This document shows, one piece after another, positions 1 through 15,845 of a DNA stretch of 64,000 nucleotides; the first letter of the stretch is position 1; each line of letters begins with the position of its first letter. Both the position numbers and the translations under genes were made by a program. The stretch is from NCBI GenBank assembly GCA_973895155.1, contig OZ316895.1, forward strand, positions 19,654,001 through 19,718,000, in the 5' to 3' direction. Origin of the DNA: Marsupella aquatica. Lineage: Eukaryota > Marchantiophyta. Under the pieces are notes generated by a model. It was not told where the DNA came from. It saw only the letters and a list, made by a program, of their open reading frames with translations, and ran no database searches.

Positions 1-11
1 GACTCCTGTAG

Positions 12-3000
12 GTATCACTGGACCCGAATCTATGTGCTGGTGATATTATCGGAGTCAAGGTATTCTGCCTAATATGGTCTCAATTATGATGCGACTGTAG
101 ACATAGAGCTTAAAATGGTGACCTTTTAGATGATTACAGAGGTGGACATTACATCCATTCTTGACCACCTTTTGGTTTTGGCTAGCTAGTGTGAATGTCT
201 TCAGTGCAACAGTAGCTTCACATCCAAGTCAGAGGATAACTTTGGTAGGAGATTCATTCACATTGATTACTGAAAGGTTAAGTTACTATCACAATATTGG
301 ATATAACTCTTGGTTGGCTCCCTGAACTTTTGCAGGATGATTTATCTCCGTTGCTGAAGCCTCTTTTCCCGCTGGGATCCAGAGATAGTGGGAATGTGCC
401 GTAAGTATGCTCTTTACTTTGCGTGAAGTCTGCTCAAGGAAAATAATGTTTACTGAAATGATTATACGTAAAGCGATAAGTATCACAGCGTAGCACTAAA
501 CGTACTTGTTTTGAACTTTCTTGCTTTACTTCCTTTGCCCCATTTGTATTTTCAAATGTTCAAGAAATCTTCAATGTTGGGATGATACTATTGAAGCTAT
601 ATTTAGGAACATGGACAGAAATTGCGAGCCAGACCCAGTCAAGGCGTAAGAGGTTCTGTCCACTGTAACACATAGCGTGCATCTCTCTTTATGTGAAGAG
701 AAAAGCAATTATTGTCCAGGGTAGGATGCCGATGGATGCGATGTGAATTTGCAAGGTAGCAAGACGCTCAAAATATCGATTCCTTTCTGGGATGCAGGTA
801 TATGACGCAAGGTGATGGGGTCGCAAGCAGGAACATTTTAGCTGAAGTATGTCAACTGTGGTTTTATCTAGTTCGAAATATAATTCGGTTGATTTCAATG
901 CATTTCAGTGGGTGGCAACTTATTGGTTGAAAACTATCCTCTGCAAGACCCGTCTTCGTGATTGATGTGTGGTGGTAAATGGTAGTCGGATACGACTGTA
1001 ATGCTGTCAAATTAGTTAAATACGAGGTTGTACAGACCATAATTGTTCTTCTTGATTCTTTGATATCACAGATGTGAAAGGACAGTTTTCTCTGTATCTT
1101 CCTACTACATGTCTCATTAAAGGAACTACCATGGTTTGATGTCCTAATTTGTTATTTTTCTGCGAAACTTCTGTTACTCGGAAGTGTTTCCATCAGTCTA
1201 GATCTGATTGTATGTACGAATTATGACAGGTTGATTCTCCCATAACGGGACCCATGGTGGTCGAGGATGTGCATCTCTCAGATGAAAAACCTGACATCAA
1301 TAAACCAAAAGGAGCAAAGCTTGACCTTTTTCGGCGGCTGGTGTTCAAAAGAAACCCAAACTTAATACAATCTGAGGCTCTGTTGGTGCAAGAGAAGGGG
1401 GGCGCTGGTGAAACCAGTGGTAAGCATAGTACCGGTAAAAAGAAAAAGAAGCCTGCCAAGGATGTCAGTCCTTCAACAAACCCAGGTAAGAGGTGGTACA
1501 TGTATGCAAGATAGTCTCGTGATTATCATAGGTTTTATGATTAAAAAGTTTCAACGAGGACACAGCACTAGGTAGGACGTCTTGAATTGCTTTACATCAA
1601 CGCTGGTATGAAAGGTTGTGAAAGGTGATTTTTGTAATCCCACATCGCTTCAGGGACCTTTGAACAACTAAAGGTGGATCACAGCTACTTGGTGAGCCCA
1701 TATCATGCGGGAATGATTGCTTCATTTGCTTTGATCGCAAGAAACCTGAAGCAGTGGTTGGCTTCTAAGGAGGAGGTATGGAGCAAAAAGAGCGTATCCT
1801 CGATCCAGACTCTGGTCTTGAATTTTAGCAAACAGAAGAGGACACTTTCTAAGCTGGTAGCTGAGCTATTTGCCATTTCGGAATTTCTTGTTCTGTTTAG
1901 CATCATGGGTGATACTTCGATTAGTTGTGGCTTATTGTATCTGCTCAATCCAGTCGAGGACTAACAACGTCAAACCAAATCTCTACTTTTAATCTAGAGC
2001 CTTATCTCAGGGATGGTCGTATTTTAGATTGCTGAAGGTTTATTTGAAAGTCCATGCAGGTTAACTTTGTCTTCACGTATTGCCACTCAACACTAGCGTA
2101 GATCTGTTGAATAGTTGGTTTAAGTCATACGTATCTTTGTTAGATATTGTTCGACGTTTTCTGCGATGATGTTAACTAATCGTTCCTTTTGCTTTGTTTT
2201 GTACGTTCCCCCGTCCCCTATCGTCAAATGAAACAGATCAGATTGATGCTTGTCGGGCTAGGGGCTGGTTCACTTCCAATGTTCGTCCATAATCACCTTC
2301 CTATGAATAACATCCAGGTACTTGTTCATATTCGGCACCTCTTATTCAAGTCGATTTAGTCAGTAAGACATTCTGGTTAATCAATGGTTTGAATGGAGTT
2401 TTAGTGACAAGGTGAGGTTGTGCTGGACCAGATTGTCGAGCTAGATCCAGTGGTTGGTGATGTGGCCAAAATTCATTTTGGGTTCATTGAAGATGAGAGA
2501 ATGAAGGTACCTCCCCGCTTATGGCCTATCGTGTGCTCTCACTCTCATACTGTCAGTTCTGCTTTCGGTTCATTTATCTTGCAGGTGGCTTTTTCTTGAT
2601 TGCAGCATTGTTGTCCTGGTTGAATTGATCAAACTAATCGCATAGTGGTTGAGGACATATTTTTGTGAAATCCCTTTTAGTTAGTAGTTGGTGTCCTACG
2701 TTTTTGAGTTCGGAACTTACTGCCTGATAAAGCCACTGATTGATGTCATAAACATACACTAACAAATAGTTTTTTTTCCCTCTGCAGCTTCACGTTGGAG
2801 ATGGACTCGTGGCTGTTCGGTCCATTGCTTCGAAAGCTTCTCTTTCAAATGTGCATCTAGGTCTTCAAGATGATTCAGGTATATTCACCAGTGAAGACCT
2901 AAGAACTGAAAATGGCTGCCGCTTTAGAAAGTTATGATAAAATACTGATTCATTTTAAGATTCTGTTGCAGATCAGCAAAACAAGGAAGACGGATCGACA

Positions 3001-4091
3001 GGTATTTCTTTAGAATATGTAAAACATTTTGAAAGGCTGGGGGTTGAGGATGACGACACCAGAAACTTGACTTTTGGAGATAACAAGGCAGATTCCAGAC
3101 CTCATATTCTTATAATAGATGCAGATTCAACAGACGTGAGGTAAGTTTTGAATTTTTTTACCCGTGTACATTCTTGCTTATCCCATTTCAGTTAACAATT
3201 GAATGTGATGTATGCACTGTCTTGTAAAAGTCTGAGAGTCTCAACGAAGTTGGCCCTTGGACCTATGTCCAGACTCCAGAGTGTACCGGTATCAAATGAC
3301 TTTCGTTTGCTTGTTAACATTCTCCAGAAGTTATCAGATGCGCAAATAGTGCAATGGTTGGAGGAGTCGGAAAAGTATATGTCCGTGGAAGATAGCTATG
3401 TATTTTCTGCAAGTGCGATTGCAGTTGGTGTTGACTCTTCAGCTTTGCTATGAATAATGAAATCAATACCAGCCGTTGACTAGTTTTGGTTCGGGTAGAT
3501 TATTGCGTCAAGTTGAGGTGGTTCACTTATCACAGACATTTCGTGTTCCTGATATTTGCAGCTCGGGCTTGAGTTGCCCCCCTGCAGACTTTCTGGAAGG
3601 CCCTTTCTTACTAGCAGCAAGAAGCGCGTTGGTGGACGGTGGAATGCTGATAATAAATGTTGTGTCTAGGACAACATCTCATCACGTTAAAGCTGTGTCT
3701 CAACTAAAAAAAGTAAGTACCCTGTGGTGTTGGTACGCCAGAACAAATGGTTTGAACGTTTTCCTGGATGCCGCAGTGAACATCGCTCCTACAAGAAAGT
3801 TTCACCGGTGCTCTAGGACAGTTTTCACCATCGATATTTTCCTCCCATGTGTTTGCAAGACACCTAAATTTTGGTTGTTACATGCAGTTTTTCGAAGAAT
3901 TGTATGGCATTGAGGTGAACGAAGACGTGAATCGTGTACTTATCGCTCTTCCCCAGGCTCGAAATGGTGTTGTGTCCTCTAACATCATGAATGATTTGTC
4001 CATATTGGAGGATATAGCGAAGAATTTTGCTCCATGGGGAAATGGACCGGAGTTAAGAAATATCTTGAAAGATTTGAAACGTTTGAAATGA
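12..4091 (+). CDS. METTL13-like methyltransferase (eEF1A methyltransferase family), 5' partial
   Basis: This is the C-terminal ~441 residues of a METTL13-type protein. The family methylates elongation factor eEF1A using S-adenosylmethionine, and the C-terminal domain seen here is one of its two methyltransferase domains. Exons by splice signal and phase are 12-59, 336-400, 798-846, 1230-1485, 1654-1775, 2237-2317, 2417-2506, 2788-2878, 2972-3140, 3562-3712 and 3888-4091; they sum to 1326 nt, in frame to the TGA. Landmarks are SPITGPMVVEDV (exon 4), FRRLVFKRNPNLIQSEA, the SAM-binding loop LVGLGAGSLP (2237-2317), the acidic VELDP, ILIIDADS and SCPPADF. All have close counterparts in human METTL13. 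The N-terminal methyltransferase domain lies before base 1. Substrate specificity is inferred from the family only. Confidence 0.85.
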
Positions 4092-5066
4092 TCGGTGAAA
4101 GAAGCATAGAATTTCGATGAGAGCAACCAGTGCCATCCCACACGTGGCTTACACAAATTCACCGGGAAGTTTTTCCTCATGCCCTTGTGTTATTCTCAGT
4201 CGAGCTAATGTTAGTTGCCTACATGTGTGTGTCTATCGTCGAGTGTTTTTGTTGTTGATCTAATGTTTGGATTTACAAAGTGTCGTTCCGACTCGCTTCT
4301 GACAATATATACGAGTGATGTAGGGTCAAGGTGATCATTCATCAGACATAAAAGTTCATAGTCAGGACACCTGGAAAGTCACCAAACAGTGGTATCATCT
4401 GGAAAATCTCACTTACAGTTATGACCTGGCTTCCTCTCAAGATTCAGTTCCTGGGTCTTAATGTAATTCAATCGAACTACCAAACAGATGAAATGAGGCA
4501 GTAATCAACTGGCGAAGAGAGAACCTTCACGCTCCTGGGTGCTTTGAATGAACTTTCCAAGTACAACGTAAGCGAGGCCTTGTAAAGGACCATGTACCGT
4601 GAGACCCATCTGAAGGAGAGGGTGAGAACAGCGCTGGCACCACCCACAATTAGCAACAATTGTTGTCCTCAGGATGACTTCTATGTTCAGCAAACAGTAG
4701 CCCTCTAAAACCAGATGAAGCCCAAAAGTCCAGGACGCCATCAAATTGGACGGCACACTCACGCCCCTGCAAAGCTTGCGAACTGTTGTGCCAAGGCCTC
4801 TCCCATTCATTACTTGTCTGGCCCTCCTTCAACCTACCTCTGGCTTCACGGTTCGCATTATATTGAAGTCTAGGCAATGCATTAAACAAGGCCAGCCATC
4901 TGTGTCAAATACTCTGGACACTTACACGAATTGTAAGATCCTTTCTTTTCGTCTTCTTCCAAAAATTTTGATGCAAGCGAACTGAAGTATTCAGAATGAA
5001 GATTCTCACCTGAGTATTAACCGATGTGGATCAAAGCATGTGGTATTTGAATGGTTGGACTGTGTA
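4092..5066. other. Intergenic space between convergent genes
   Basis: This interval joins the 3' ends of the methyltransferase gene (+) and the unknown gene (-), so it should hold both 3' UTRs. Short open frames on the minus strand at 4.5-4.9 kb overlap each other in different frames and show no splice-compatible exon. I see no repeat. Confidence 0.5.
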
Positions 5067-8000
5067 CTATGTGCAGCTAGGAGGCCCAAAACTGTAGTCA
5101 TCTCTTCCTTGAAACGTCCACAACCCATCTGGTCCACGAAAGTACAACTCACAAACACAATAGCTATGCTTGTTATCCTCGGCGTTCTCGTACCCAACTC
5201 GTAACAACACATCTTCCGGTCGAAACTTGAATCCTGCAAAGCAATTAATGAACAGGTGTCACGCAGCTGCATCATTAATACCATCAGTTTGCAATCTCCA
5301 AATTCCATTACTTTGATGCGTTTCGGTGTATTATATTGTTTCCACTCATTTGTGTCTGGCATAATTGCGTCCAAATTCAGCAACACTTCCGATTTTTATC
5401 AGCATTTAGTCATCATCTTTAAAGTTTTCATCTGATCTTGACCGGAATGACCGTTTCGCAGGAATACTTCAGTGTTTTCGATTTCTTTGAGAATTTTCGA
5501 CGTAATGAGAGTTGCTCAAACCACTTAGATTGAATTTGATGGGACTTGAAAACTAGGTGATGTAAAATTGAGCTGTTGACTGTCTAACCCCTCCGGAAAT
5601 TCTCCAGGTGCAGTCTATCGAGACTAAACAGTCGAACAAACCTACTACCAAAACGCTTCACCTGGAAACTACGCTGAAAGTATAATATCTCGACTAGGGA
5701 ATTGACGAAAAGTTGAATGGATGTCTTGAGTTGCAGGCCAGATTGATATTGCATTTTGATGACTCACAATTCGGAAGAAAAGGACCACAAAAATCTTGAA
5801 GTGACTGTATTTTGCAATCAGTTGATTACATTGAGCTAATCTCAGAGGGGAGTTGAATGTTGTGGAGATGAAACATGATCCCACCTCGCTTGTACCAGTG
5901 ACAGGTCCATCTGTACTTAGGATCAGGGCCCTGAGGATAGGAGATTTTTAGATGCTTCAACAACAAGTGAGAATCCCCACCTGGGTGCCACCAGCTGGTA
6001 TTCCACAAGTAGGAATCATCTGAGCCTTTGCGAAGAATAAAATCACCAACCCGGGGCTGCACATGATATTGAATTGCATGCACGGGTCGTTGACGGGGAT
6101 CAACAAACCGAAAATCCAAAGGATGCAACTCTTGTGCAGCTTGTCTGAACACAGGTCACAGAATGGCAATATAAGCCACTCTTTTCCATCTTTTAACATT
6201 GATACAAAATGAGCTCTAAATGCGAATCACCTCAAGTTCACAGTAGTATACTTTGTCAGGTGTTGAGGAGGGTAACAACCTCTAGATTGGGCAAGACAGG
6301 TTGAATGAGGCACTTACAAGCCCATACACAGCTCTTGCTTAGACTGTTGACCGCTTCAGGATTTAAGGATATAACAATTCTTTCCTATATCGTAGAAACT
6401 CGTGCACATTTCTTGTAATATTCATCAGAGGCTTTCCTACCTGGATTGTGCACGAGACATTTTCTTACGTGCAACTAACCCAAATCCACTAACAGGAGCC
6501 CCCTTTTTAAAGCAGTATTGAGAAATCGGATCACCTCTTCAAGGTAATTTTGGAGTGGTTGGTTAAGGGCTGGCAATGCCATGTTCTAGGTCCAACATCC
6601 AAATTATCTGCGCTAACTAGTGTCTGAGTACGGTACATGTCACTCACCTTGAAAAGCATAAGGAGTTGGATTACCTTACGTAATTGTTTCTCATCCCCCC
6701 AATCGGGAAAGCTCTTAATTCGTTTTGCTTCAACCATGGACATGACTGGGGTTGGGCGGGCATATATTACTTGTGTTATTTGTTCGAAGGGGTCCATCCC
6801 TCTTCCAACTATAATCTTGAGTGATTTAATAAAAATGAGACTAGTGTTGTGATTAGGTACTTGCCTTGCAACTAAATAGAAAACCTCATCGTTTCTAAGA
6901 AATACATGGACATGGTCATTGGCTCGCCACCGCCAATGCCGATCAAAGTCTCCAAAGCGCAGCACTATGTCTCCATTGCGGAAATCGTAGTTCCACTGCA
7001 AGGTGAGACTACTTTTGCTGAAGTAATCATCGTCCACATAAATTTCCAAATGTCCATCAAATGCTGGCCATGGACATCCCTTCCTCTCATTGGCAAGTAT
7101 CAAGATGTCACCAGGTTTGGGCCAAAAGGTTTCCATGATTGACCCTACGACCCCAAACTCAAAATTATGACTGATATTGTCCCCGTCACTCGACCCATCT
7201 CGATGCTCACTACACCACGCTGGCAAGGACTCTTCCATTCCTTCACATTCTTCATTGTTTCTGAGTCGTCCTGTGCACAAGTCCATAAGTAGTACATTAA
7301 ACCATTTATGTTATGCATAATGGCGATGGTACACGTGAATCTTCAGAATAACGTATGCTCAAACAAATTGAATGGAATTAGTTTCACCCTTCCTAAAACA
7401 TACTGATCATTCATCACAGATTATCTCAAGCAACAAATGCAAAGCTTGAGATTATGCTCTTTAATTAAAATAATATTGTATTATGCGACAAGAATCCATG
7501 ATCCCTAATAGACCACTTAAGTTGAATAATTTTGATTTAGCTCTATATGTAGATAATGTATAGCAGGGAAGAAAAATGAGCGATTCTTACCCTCAAGTTC
7601 TTGATAAGGGGTTTGGTTTGAGCTAGAAGTGCTACTTGGTTCTAGTCTTGGATGGGTCGGAGGGAGCTCCAGCTGATCATAAGCAGATGGATCAATTGCT
7701 GGCCTTATGTTTGGATAAAATGGCTTCACTAGGCCTGATGGCATTGGGTATTCAGGCACAGCAAGGTCATTATCCGGTTCTACATAATAGGGTGAGTCAG
7801 GATCATCATATCGATCATAAGTGATGTGTGTATCTGAGTAAGAATTTGAAAATTGAGGTCGATGACCATATACAGGGCTATGAGCCAAATTAGGATCATT
7901 GGGTTTCGGGTGGGGAAAGTCTCGAGGGGGGACATGTCGATCAGGCATTCGGCCACGGGAAACAAATCCTTCATTTCCTTCTCCTGATGGGCTTTGTCTT

Positions 8001-8164
8001 TCTCCATTGGAGTCCTGCTTGGGTGCTCTACTGAAATTTGTTGAATCGTACTCAACTTCTTCTTGGTGATGCTCTACGTGTTCAATGTAATCCGAGTCCT
8101 TATAACTAAACTCAGGACTCTGTTCGAAAGACATTTTGTGCTCCCGGGTGAGCAAACTTTCCAA
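5067..8164 (-). CDS. Conserved-looking protein of unknown function with repeated GD-x-x-LR motifs
   Basis: I do not recognise this family. Five exons fit in phase: 8164-7591, 7270-6648, 6343-6318 (a 26-nt micro-exon), 6144-5885 and 5233-5067. They total 1650 nt, or 549 aa; an ATG at 8131 would give 538 aa. The first ~190 residues are acidic, proline- and tyrosine-rich and probably disordered. The rest is tryptophan-rich and carries a repeated strand-like motif: PKPGDILIL (~residue 243), RNGDIVLRFG (~289), PRVGDFILRKG (~439) and FRPEDVLLRVG (~499). Each sits near a W-rich stretch (for example HWRWR and NTSWWHP). This suggests several diverged copies of one small beta-rich domain. No signal peptide or membrane segment is visible. 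The middle micro-exon is the least certain part of the model, though it is the one that repairs the reading phase. Confidence 0.6.
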
Positions 8165-10000
8165 CTTTCCAAGTCAATCAGAATTCTGTTCCCATTTGGT
8201 GAGGGTTGGATTTAAGATTTAAGAATCTGTCTATTCGGTGCTGCACGTGTTGGCAAGAGCTTCTTTGACTCGCCATGTGTGTTTCGGGATTAATTGCCAT
8301 AAGCCTGGAAAAGAAGACTGAGCATTTTTTATTTTAGAGGTAGAGCATTGAGAAACTTTCAATTGTAATGGTTTCTTTGGTTTTGTTAAGGTTGTATACC
8401 TCCTCAGTGTCTTTTAGAATTGCTTAATGGTTTATATACTTCACAATGTCCATAATTATGTTCAGGTTTAACTCTGACTGCCCGTCTCGTTCATTTGGAT
8501 TCTCCATGAAATATTAGAGATTCACAATATGTGTTGAAATGTGGCAGTGAGATGGCCACGAAGAATTTTTCCTTCTTCTTTCTGTGTCATGTCTTCTTGA
8601 AAATGTGAAGTCGATTAATACACAATCGCAGATGGAAAGATTACATGAATTAAAAAGCCGGTCATGTTTCTAACGAAGGTGGAAGACAAATGTTCCTCAC
8701 CTCGGGAACACAACTGGTGGACATTTCTTGGTATTACAGCAATGTCAATCGTTGGCACCACGACCAGGTGAATCTTCCAATTGAGAACTGGTAGGTGTTA
8801 TTCCCCATTGCGGCTCTATCATAGAAGAACAAATGATTGTCTTTCGACAGTTATTGATTTGGCATAACAAACAATTTGAGAGCTGACAGGCGTGTTCCCC
8901 GAGCGTATCGCACAAGCACGATCAATGTTTACTTTTTCAAAATCGTTGTTTGGACAGATTCATAATTCCTATTTTTTTTCCCATTGCACATATAAGTGCT
9001 CAAGGATGGCTCGCCTCACGCCGTCAAGTTCCTTGGAAAGGCCGAAGAAACCATCCTGTTCACATCACTATCTTGAGTACGAAATGTTTACGCTTCGCCT
9101 AAGCATGTACATTGAACTTCTCTCATAGAAAGGGCTTTCGCAAAATGAGCAGGGCTACTGTTCACGTTTGTCTTTGTTCAAGAGGTGTGTCCCTTGGATG
9201 CAATTCAATGAAAAAAACGATTTGGGATTTAGCTGGACCCATTTATTCAAGCTAATAGCAACGCGGGGCTCGTCATGTTCCAAGAAATCCCAAAGTTTTC
9301 CAGATATCTGACTAAGATCCCAACAATGAAGCACAGCGGTAAACGTACCTGACAATCCATCAACAAAATCTTATGTTGAACTTACAGTACCTAATGAGCT
9401 CTGCCAATTGAATCATGACAGTAAAAAGCCGTTCTGAAATTTAGAAAGCCTCTTGGTAGAGTGCGAAATTCTGAAGAGAGTGAAATTCTGAACATTAATC
9501 TTGTCAATCTTGACCTCTTTCAAAATGAAACGGCCGGCCGGAACCAATCATGCAAATCGGGTCAGCTTGCTTTGCTTGTCCGTCTCAGGATGACAATTCA
9601 ACTGAGATAAATAACGCACTTGACAGCAGTCTCAGGAAAACTCGCACCTTATACAAGCCTCCCAGGAAGGGAACCAACCACATGTCCGGTGAATAAGTTT
9701 ACTCGGTGGGCTATATTCGAAATGGACAGATTAATGAATCAATAAATATACCTTAAGATATTATTCAATAAGACTCGCAATGCAGAAAACCTCACAACCT
9801 GATATGCGGTACCAGAGGATCAGTTGCCCCAAAAATGATATTTACAAGGGCACTATGGTACATAGGAGTACACAAGAGCTTCCAATCTCCAGTAACCCAA
9901 AACCTCCTGAGCAGAAATACCGAATTCTCTGATTGTCATATGGTCAAACAAAGCTAATTTGGCTAAGCCAATAACGTCAACTCTACGTACCGTGATTAAC
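8165..10000. other. Intergenic, no supported feature
   Basis: This 1.8-kb interval lies upstream of the unknown minus-strand gene and downstream of SRP54. It should hold the promoter of the former near 8.2-8.4 kb and the SRP54 3' UTR just below 10001. The small open frames at 8.9-9.4 kb have no recognisable content. I see no repeats or RNA genes. Confidence 0.4.
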
Positions 10001-12718
<2,718 letters not shown>

Positions 12719-13910
12719 CTTGACGGCCTCTCCTCGCCAGCCTCAGCTTAGTTATGTCTTGACTAGGAGACCAGTCTGCAGCTGTGCACGCGCTGATCAA
12801 GGCCTGCTCAGAATCAACAGAAATCGTCGCAAACTGTCAATTTCGCGCACATGTCTCTGGCGCATATTTCGATTCACACGAGAATTCACTCCACATTTAG
12901 GTCACAGCTTTCGCGCGTCCTCTTCACGAGCCTGAACTAGTGACGACTTTCAAAACCCGCAAAGCTCAAACTACATTCCACAGATAGATTCATCTCTAAG
13001 GTCACAAAATTAGATACAGCCAAAGAAACAGAGAATGATCACCTTTGAAAACAGGTCGGGCAATAGCTTCCGCACTCGTTCCACAAATTGATCATCTACA
13101 AACAAAGTGGTCGATGGCATAAAAGCCTGCTGCACTTCTGTGTAGAGGAGAACAGGTCTGTCGAATTGGCAATTACTGTCCTGGGCATCATTCTACGACT
13201 GTATGAGTGACGACTCAACAACCGATGACCCGAAGGTCGGCCGCTCAGTTAAGCGACCTACAGTTGAGGGCAGTGTGCGAGGAGAGGCAGAGTTTCATAG
13301 GTCGTAACCTTTTCCTCTCCCTTTTCCTTTGTAGTCCTGTTTTATGGGAGCCAGAATTACATTTAGAAGAGTTACTCGCTGGGGGGTCTCACTCGGGGGG
13401 TGGGGGGCGCCTGGAGGGAGCCCCGTGGAACGGCTCGGTCTTATATATTTAACGGTCTTATATATTTAACATCCCAGTTGATGGGGGGCTTTACAAATTA
13501 GAGAGGTCCCCGATTAATATACTGTCTAGCATGAAGAAAATGGTTTGATGGACATAATTATGCATGCAGCCTGGTGGAAGGTAACATGCCTTTGTGGCTT
13601 CTCAACAATCATTTACAGGAGCAATTAATGTAAATAATTATTCAGTGTTTACCTCGAAGAGAGAGGGCCACCTGGTTGATGTGAATCTAAATTCAAATTG
13701 TTCCTAGTTTGCCACTGTCTAGAGATAATTCAAAATTATATATTTTTGCCAGAAGTTTTTGAAAATGATATTCAGTTTTCTGCTCTTTAGACCACAATTA
13801 GACCACTTTTGCCATTCATTGCTAACTATTGGTTTATCATGATTTTTATTTCTATTTCAAAATGAGCTCTAAGTATGGCCCCACCATGACATAAGTGCAT
13901 AGAAAGAGGG
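12719..13910. other. SRP54 upstream region and intergenic sequence
   Basis: The first few hundred bases should contain the SRP54 5' UTR and promoter, read leftwards. At 13380-13430 there is a G-rich run, followed by an exact 17-bp tandem duplication (13436-13452 and 13453-13469). From about 13836 the sequence belongs to a repeat shared with 32.1-32.4 kb. I see no other coding sequence. Confidence 0.4.
13436..13469. repeat. 17-bp exact tandem duplication
   Basis: The unit cggtcttatatatttaa occurs twice with no spacer, directly after a G-rich tract. It probably arose by slippage. Confidence 0.9.
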
Positions 13911-14428
13911 TGTTAGATATTGCTATTAGTCTTGTGACTCATGAGCTAACCACAGTTAGGTTAATTTGGGTTAGGACTTAGCTAATGTTAGCGGCTGTAC
14001 TATTGTGTATATTGTCAGGGCTGGTGTCAGCCTCTGGAGGAACTTAGGCTCATTGTTACGGAACTAGTTGAGAGATAGTGAGATCTTGTGCTGTGGATGC
14101 TTGGTATGGCCGGTCGACCTAGAGTGTAGTAAAGCTCTTGTGTGTTCTCGTGGACGTAGCCTCATGTGGAGGTGAACCACGTATCTCTCTGTGTCGACTC
14201 TTGTACGTTGGATGGTTCATGGGCTTGCAGTTGCAAATGTCGTCTATGCTCAACAGAGGGATGTGCATAGAAAAGAGTATTGCATGTCATTTAAAATGAT
14301 GATATGATGATTTTTTTTATCATTTCATTAATTGACTTTCAAAAAATATGAATTAGGAATATATTTTGGTGATAGTTTTATTGTCCTCCCAGCTAATCAC
14401 ATTCAAACAACGGGTAGTCGGGGCTAGT
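13836..14428 (+). repeat. Dispersed repeat, copy A, interrupted by a solo LTR
   Basis: Bases 13836-13910 and 14256-14428 match, as reverse complement, bases 32376-32136. Shared blocks include gtgcatagaaagaggg, atgtgcatagaaaagagt and gggtagtcggggctagt. The copy at 32 kb lacks the LTR found here. The identity of the parent repeat is unknown; both ends fade rather than stop sharply. Confidence 0.8.
13911..14255 (+). mobile_element. Solo LTR (345 bp) with 5-bp target duplication
   Basis: The segment starts TGTTAGATATTG and ends CTCAACA, so it has TG...CA termini. It is flanked on both sides by gaggg (13906-13910 and 14256-14260). The related locus at 32308-32312 carries a single gaggg and no LTR, which is an empty site. 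It is therefore the product of recombination between two LTRs of one inserted retrotransposon. A reverse-oriented relative lies at 15022-15356. The superfamily cannot be assigned without the internal part; the 5-bp duplication fits copia or gypsy. Confidence 0.9.
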
Positions 14429-15021
14429 CACAATGTAACAGTAGTACTTTGAAAGGGTTACTAAAAGTCAATCACTCACAAGAGCCAACAAATCACCGCA
14501 CAGAAAGATCTAGGAATTGGTTTCCAGATCAAGGGACAGTCAAGTCAAATACCACTTAAAACATGAGTGATATATTCATTATGAGGTAACAAAAACTATA
14601 TGGAGCTATTACAGGTTCAGCATCTTCTTGCAATTGGACGTTGAGATCAATATATGCAACGCTGATCCGCCTCCAGAGCCTTGGTTAGAACATGCAATCT
14701 TTCCTACCATGGAAAATTAGTTAGCTAACTACGACCAATTGTCCAAGTTGAATGAGATTGTTGTACAAAGAGGCCCGCAAAGAGGTCACTGAAGGAACAA
14801 ATATTAATAATTGATTTCTAGAAACTTTTGAATGGTGTGCTCATAGAGAATCCTCAAAGGCCCGCGACATCTTTTAAAGGTTACTTTTTTGGGGTACCTT
14901 GGTCTTTGGAGTCGTCAAACTCGGTACGATGCATTTACCCTAGATCTTCTTTCACCCTTATTTGGTGAAAAACTGAGTGTTCCTATGACACTTACAATTT
15001 TCAGTCGTTAAAGGTCTTAGT
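14429..15021. other. Intergenic, between the two solo LTRs
   Basis: About 590 bp of AT-rich sequence lies between the two opposite LTRs. I see no coding sequence or clear repeat. Confidence 0.4.
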
Positions 15022-15356
15022 TGTTGAGTATGATGACAATCGCAACGATAAGCACATGACACATCCAATGATCAAGTAGTCGATATAGAGAGATACGTGG
15101 TTCACCTCCACATGAGGTATGGGAAAACACAAGAGCTTTATTACACTCTAGGCCGACCAACCATACCAAGCTTCCACAACACAAGCTCTCCCTATCTCTC
15201 AACTGGTTCCGTAACAATGAGCCTAAATTCCAATTATCCAAGCAAACACCATTTGGCATACAGTGTGCATCCTAGTTAACCTAACCACGTTTCTGACTAA
15301 GGTTAGCCTAACGATGGTTACATGTTGTAACCTAGACCTTGAATAAATACCTAACA
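15022..15356 (-). mobile_element. Solo LTR (335 bp), same family, minus orientation
   Basis: Read on the minus strand it starts TGTTAGGTATTT and ends CTCAACA. It aligns along much of its length with the LTR at 13911-14255; shared blocks include tgaaccacgtatctctct and ctagagtgta. The flanks ttagt (15017-15021) and ttaat (15357-15361) look like a target duplication with one change, so it is older than or as old as its neighbour. Each LTR has its own flanking duplication, so the two are independent insertions rather than the ends of one element. Confidence 0.8.
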
Positions 15357-15845
15357 TTAATATTGCCTTATTGGGATTTTTTACTGCTAACTGGCATCTT
15401 TAGATTTTCATAGATGAATTTTACAGTAATGGTATTAATGTATGTTATCCGTTGGATGGAATTTGGGGATAGACTTCCAGGTAGCTGACACAACGACAAA
15501 ATCATACAGGATATTCATTTTACTTCATTTTTCTTACCTAAGTTGGTACGTGGTTGTCGCAGGAATTTTTTTAAAAAGGAACGTCAGGCACAGAAGATTG
15601 GTTGATGCTCCCGTTGATGCTGCCACTTGCGCTGCCAAAGATACAACAATCAGAGAAGCTTCACCCCATTCATAGGAAGAGGGACTCTATGGCCTTTGAT
15701 GGAATATTTCCAAGAATGCAAGACTTCAAATGCAGAGGGAAGAGGTGGAAGTATTACTACTTCAGAGGGCCCAGACTTTTGCTATTCTTTGTAGGGCCGA
15801 GGCAGTTGGTTTTAGGGTCTCTAGGCAGATCCCTCTCCTTGACTC
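15357..15845. other. Intergenic, no supported feature
   Basis: The open frames here are short and unsupported. No repeat is visible before the tandem array that begins at 15846. Confidence 0.4.

Noticed and set aside
1193-1501. 102-codon minus-strand open frame
   Set aside because: It lies opposite a METTL13 exon with clear conserved motifs and is its shadow.
3199-3453. 84-codon plus-strand frame that could extend the methyltransferase
   Set aside because: It falls in the intron between exons 3140 and 3562. Splicing across gives the conserved DADSTD...SGLSCPP order, which this frame would break.
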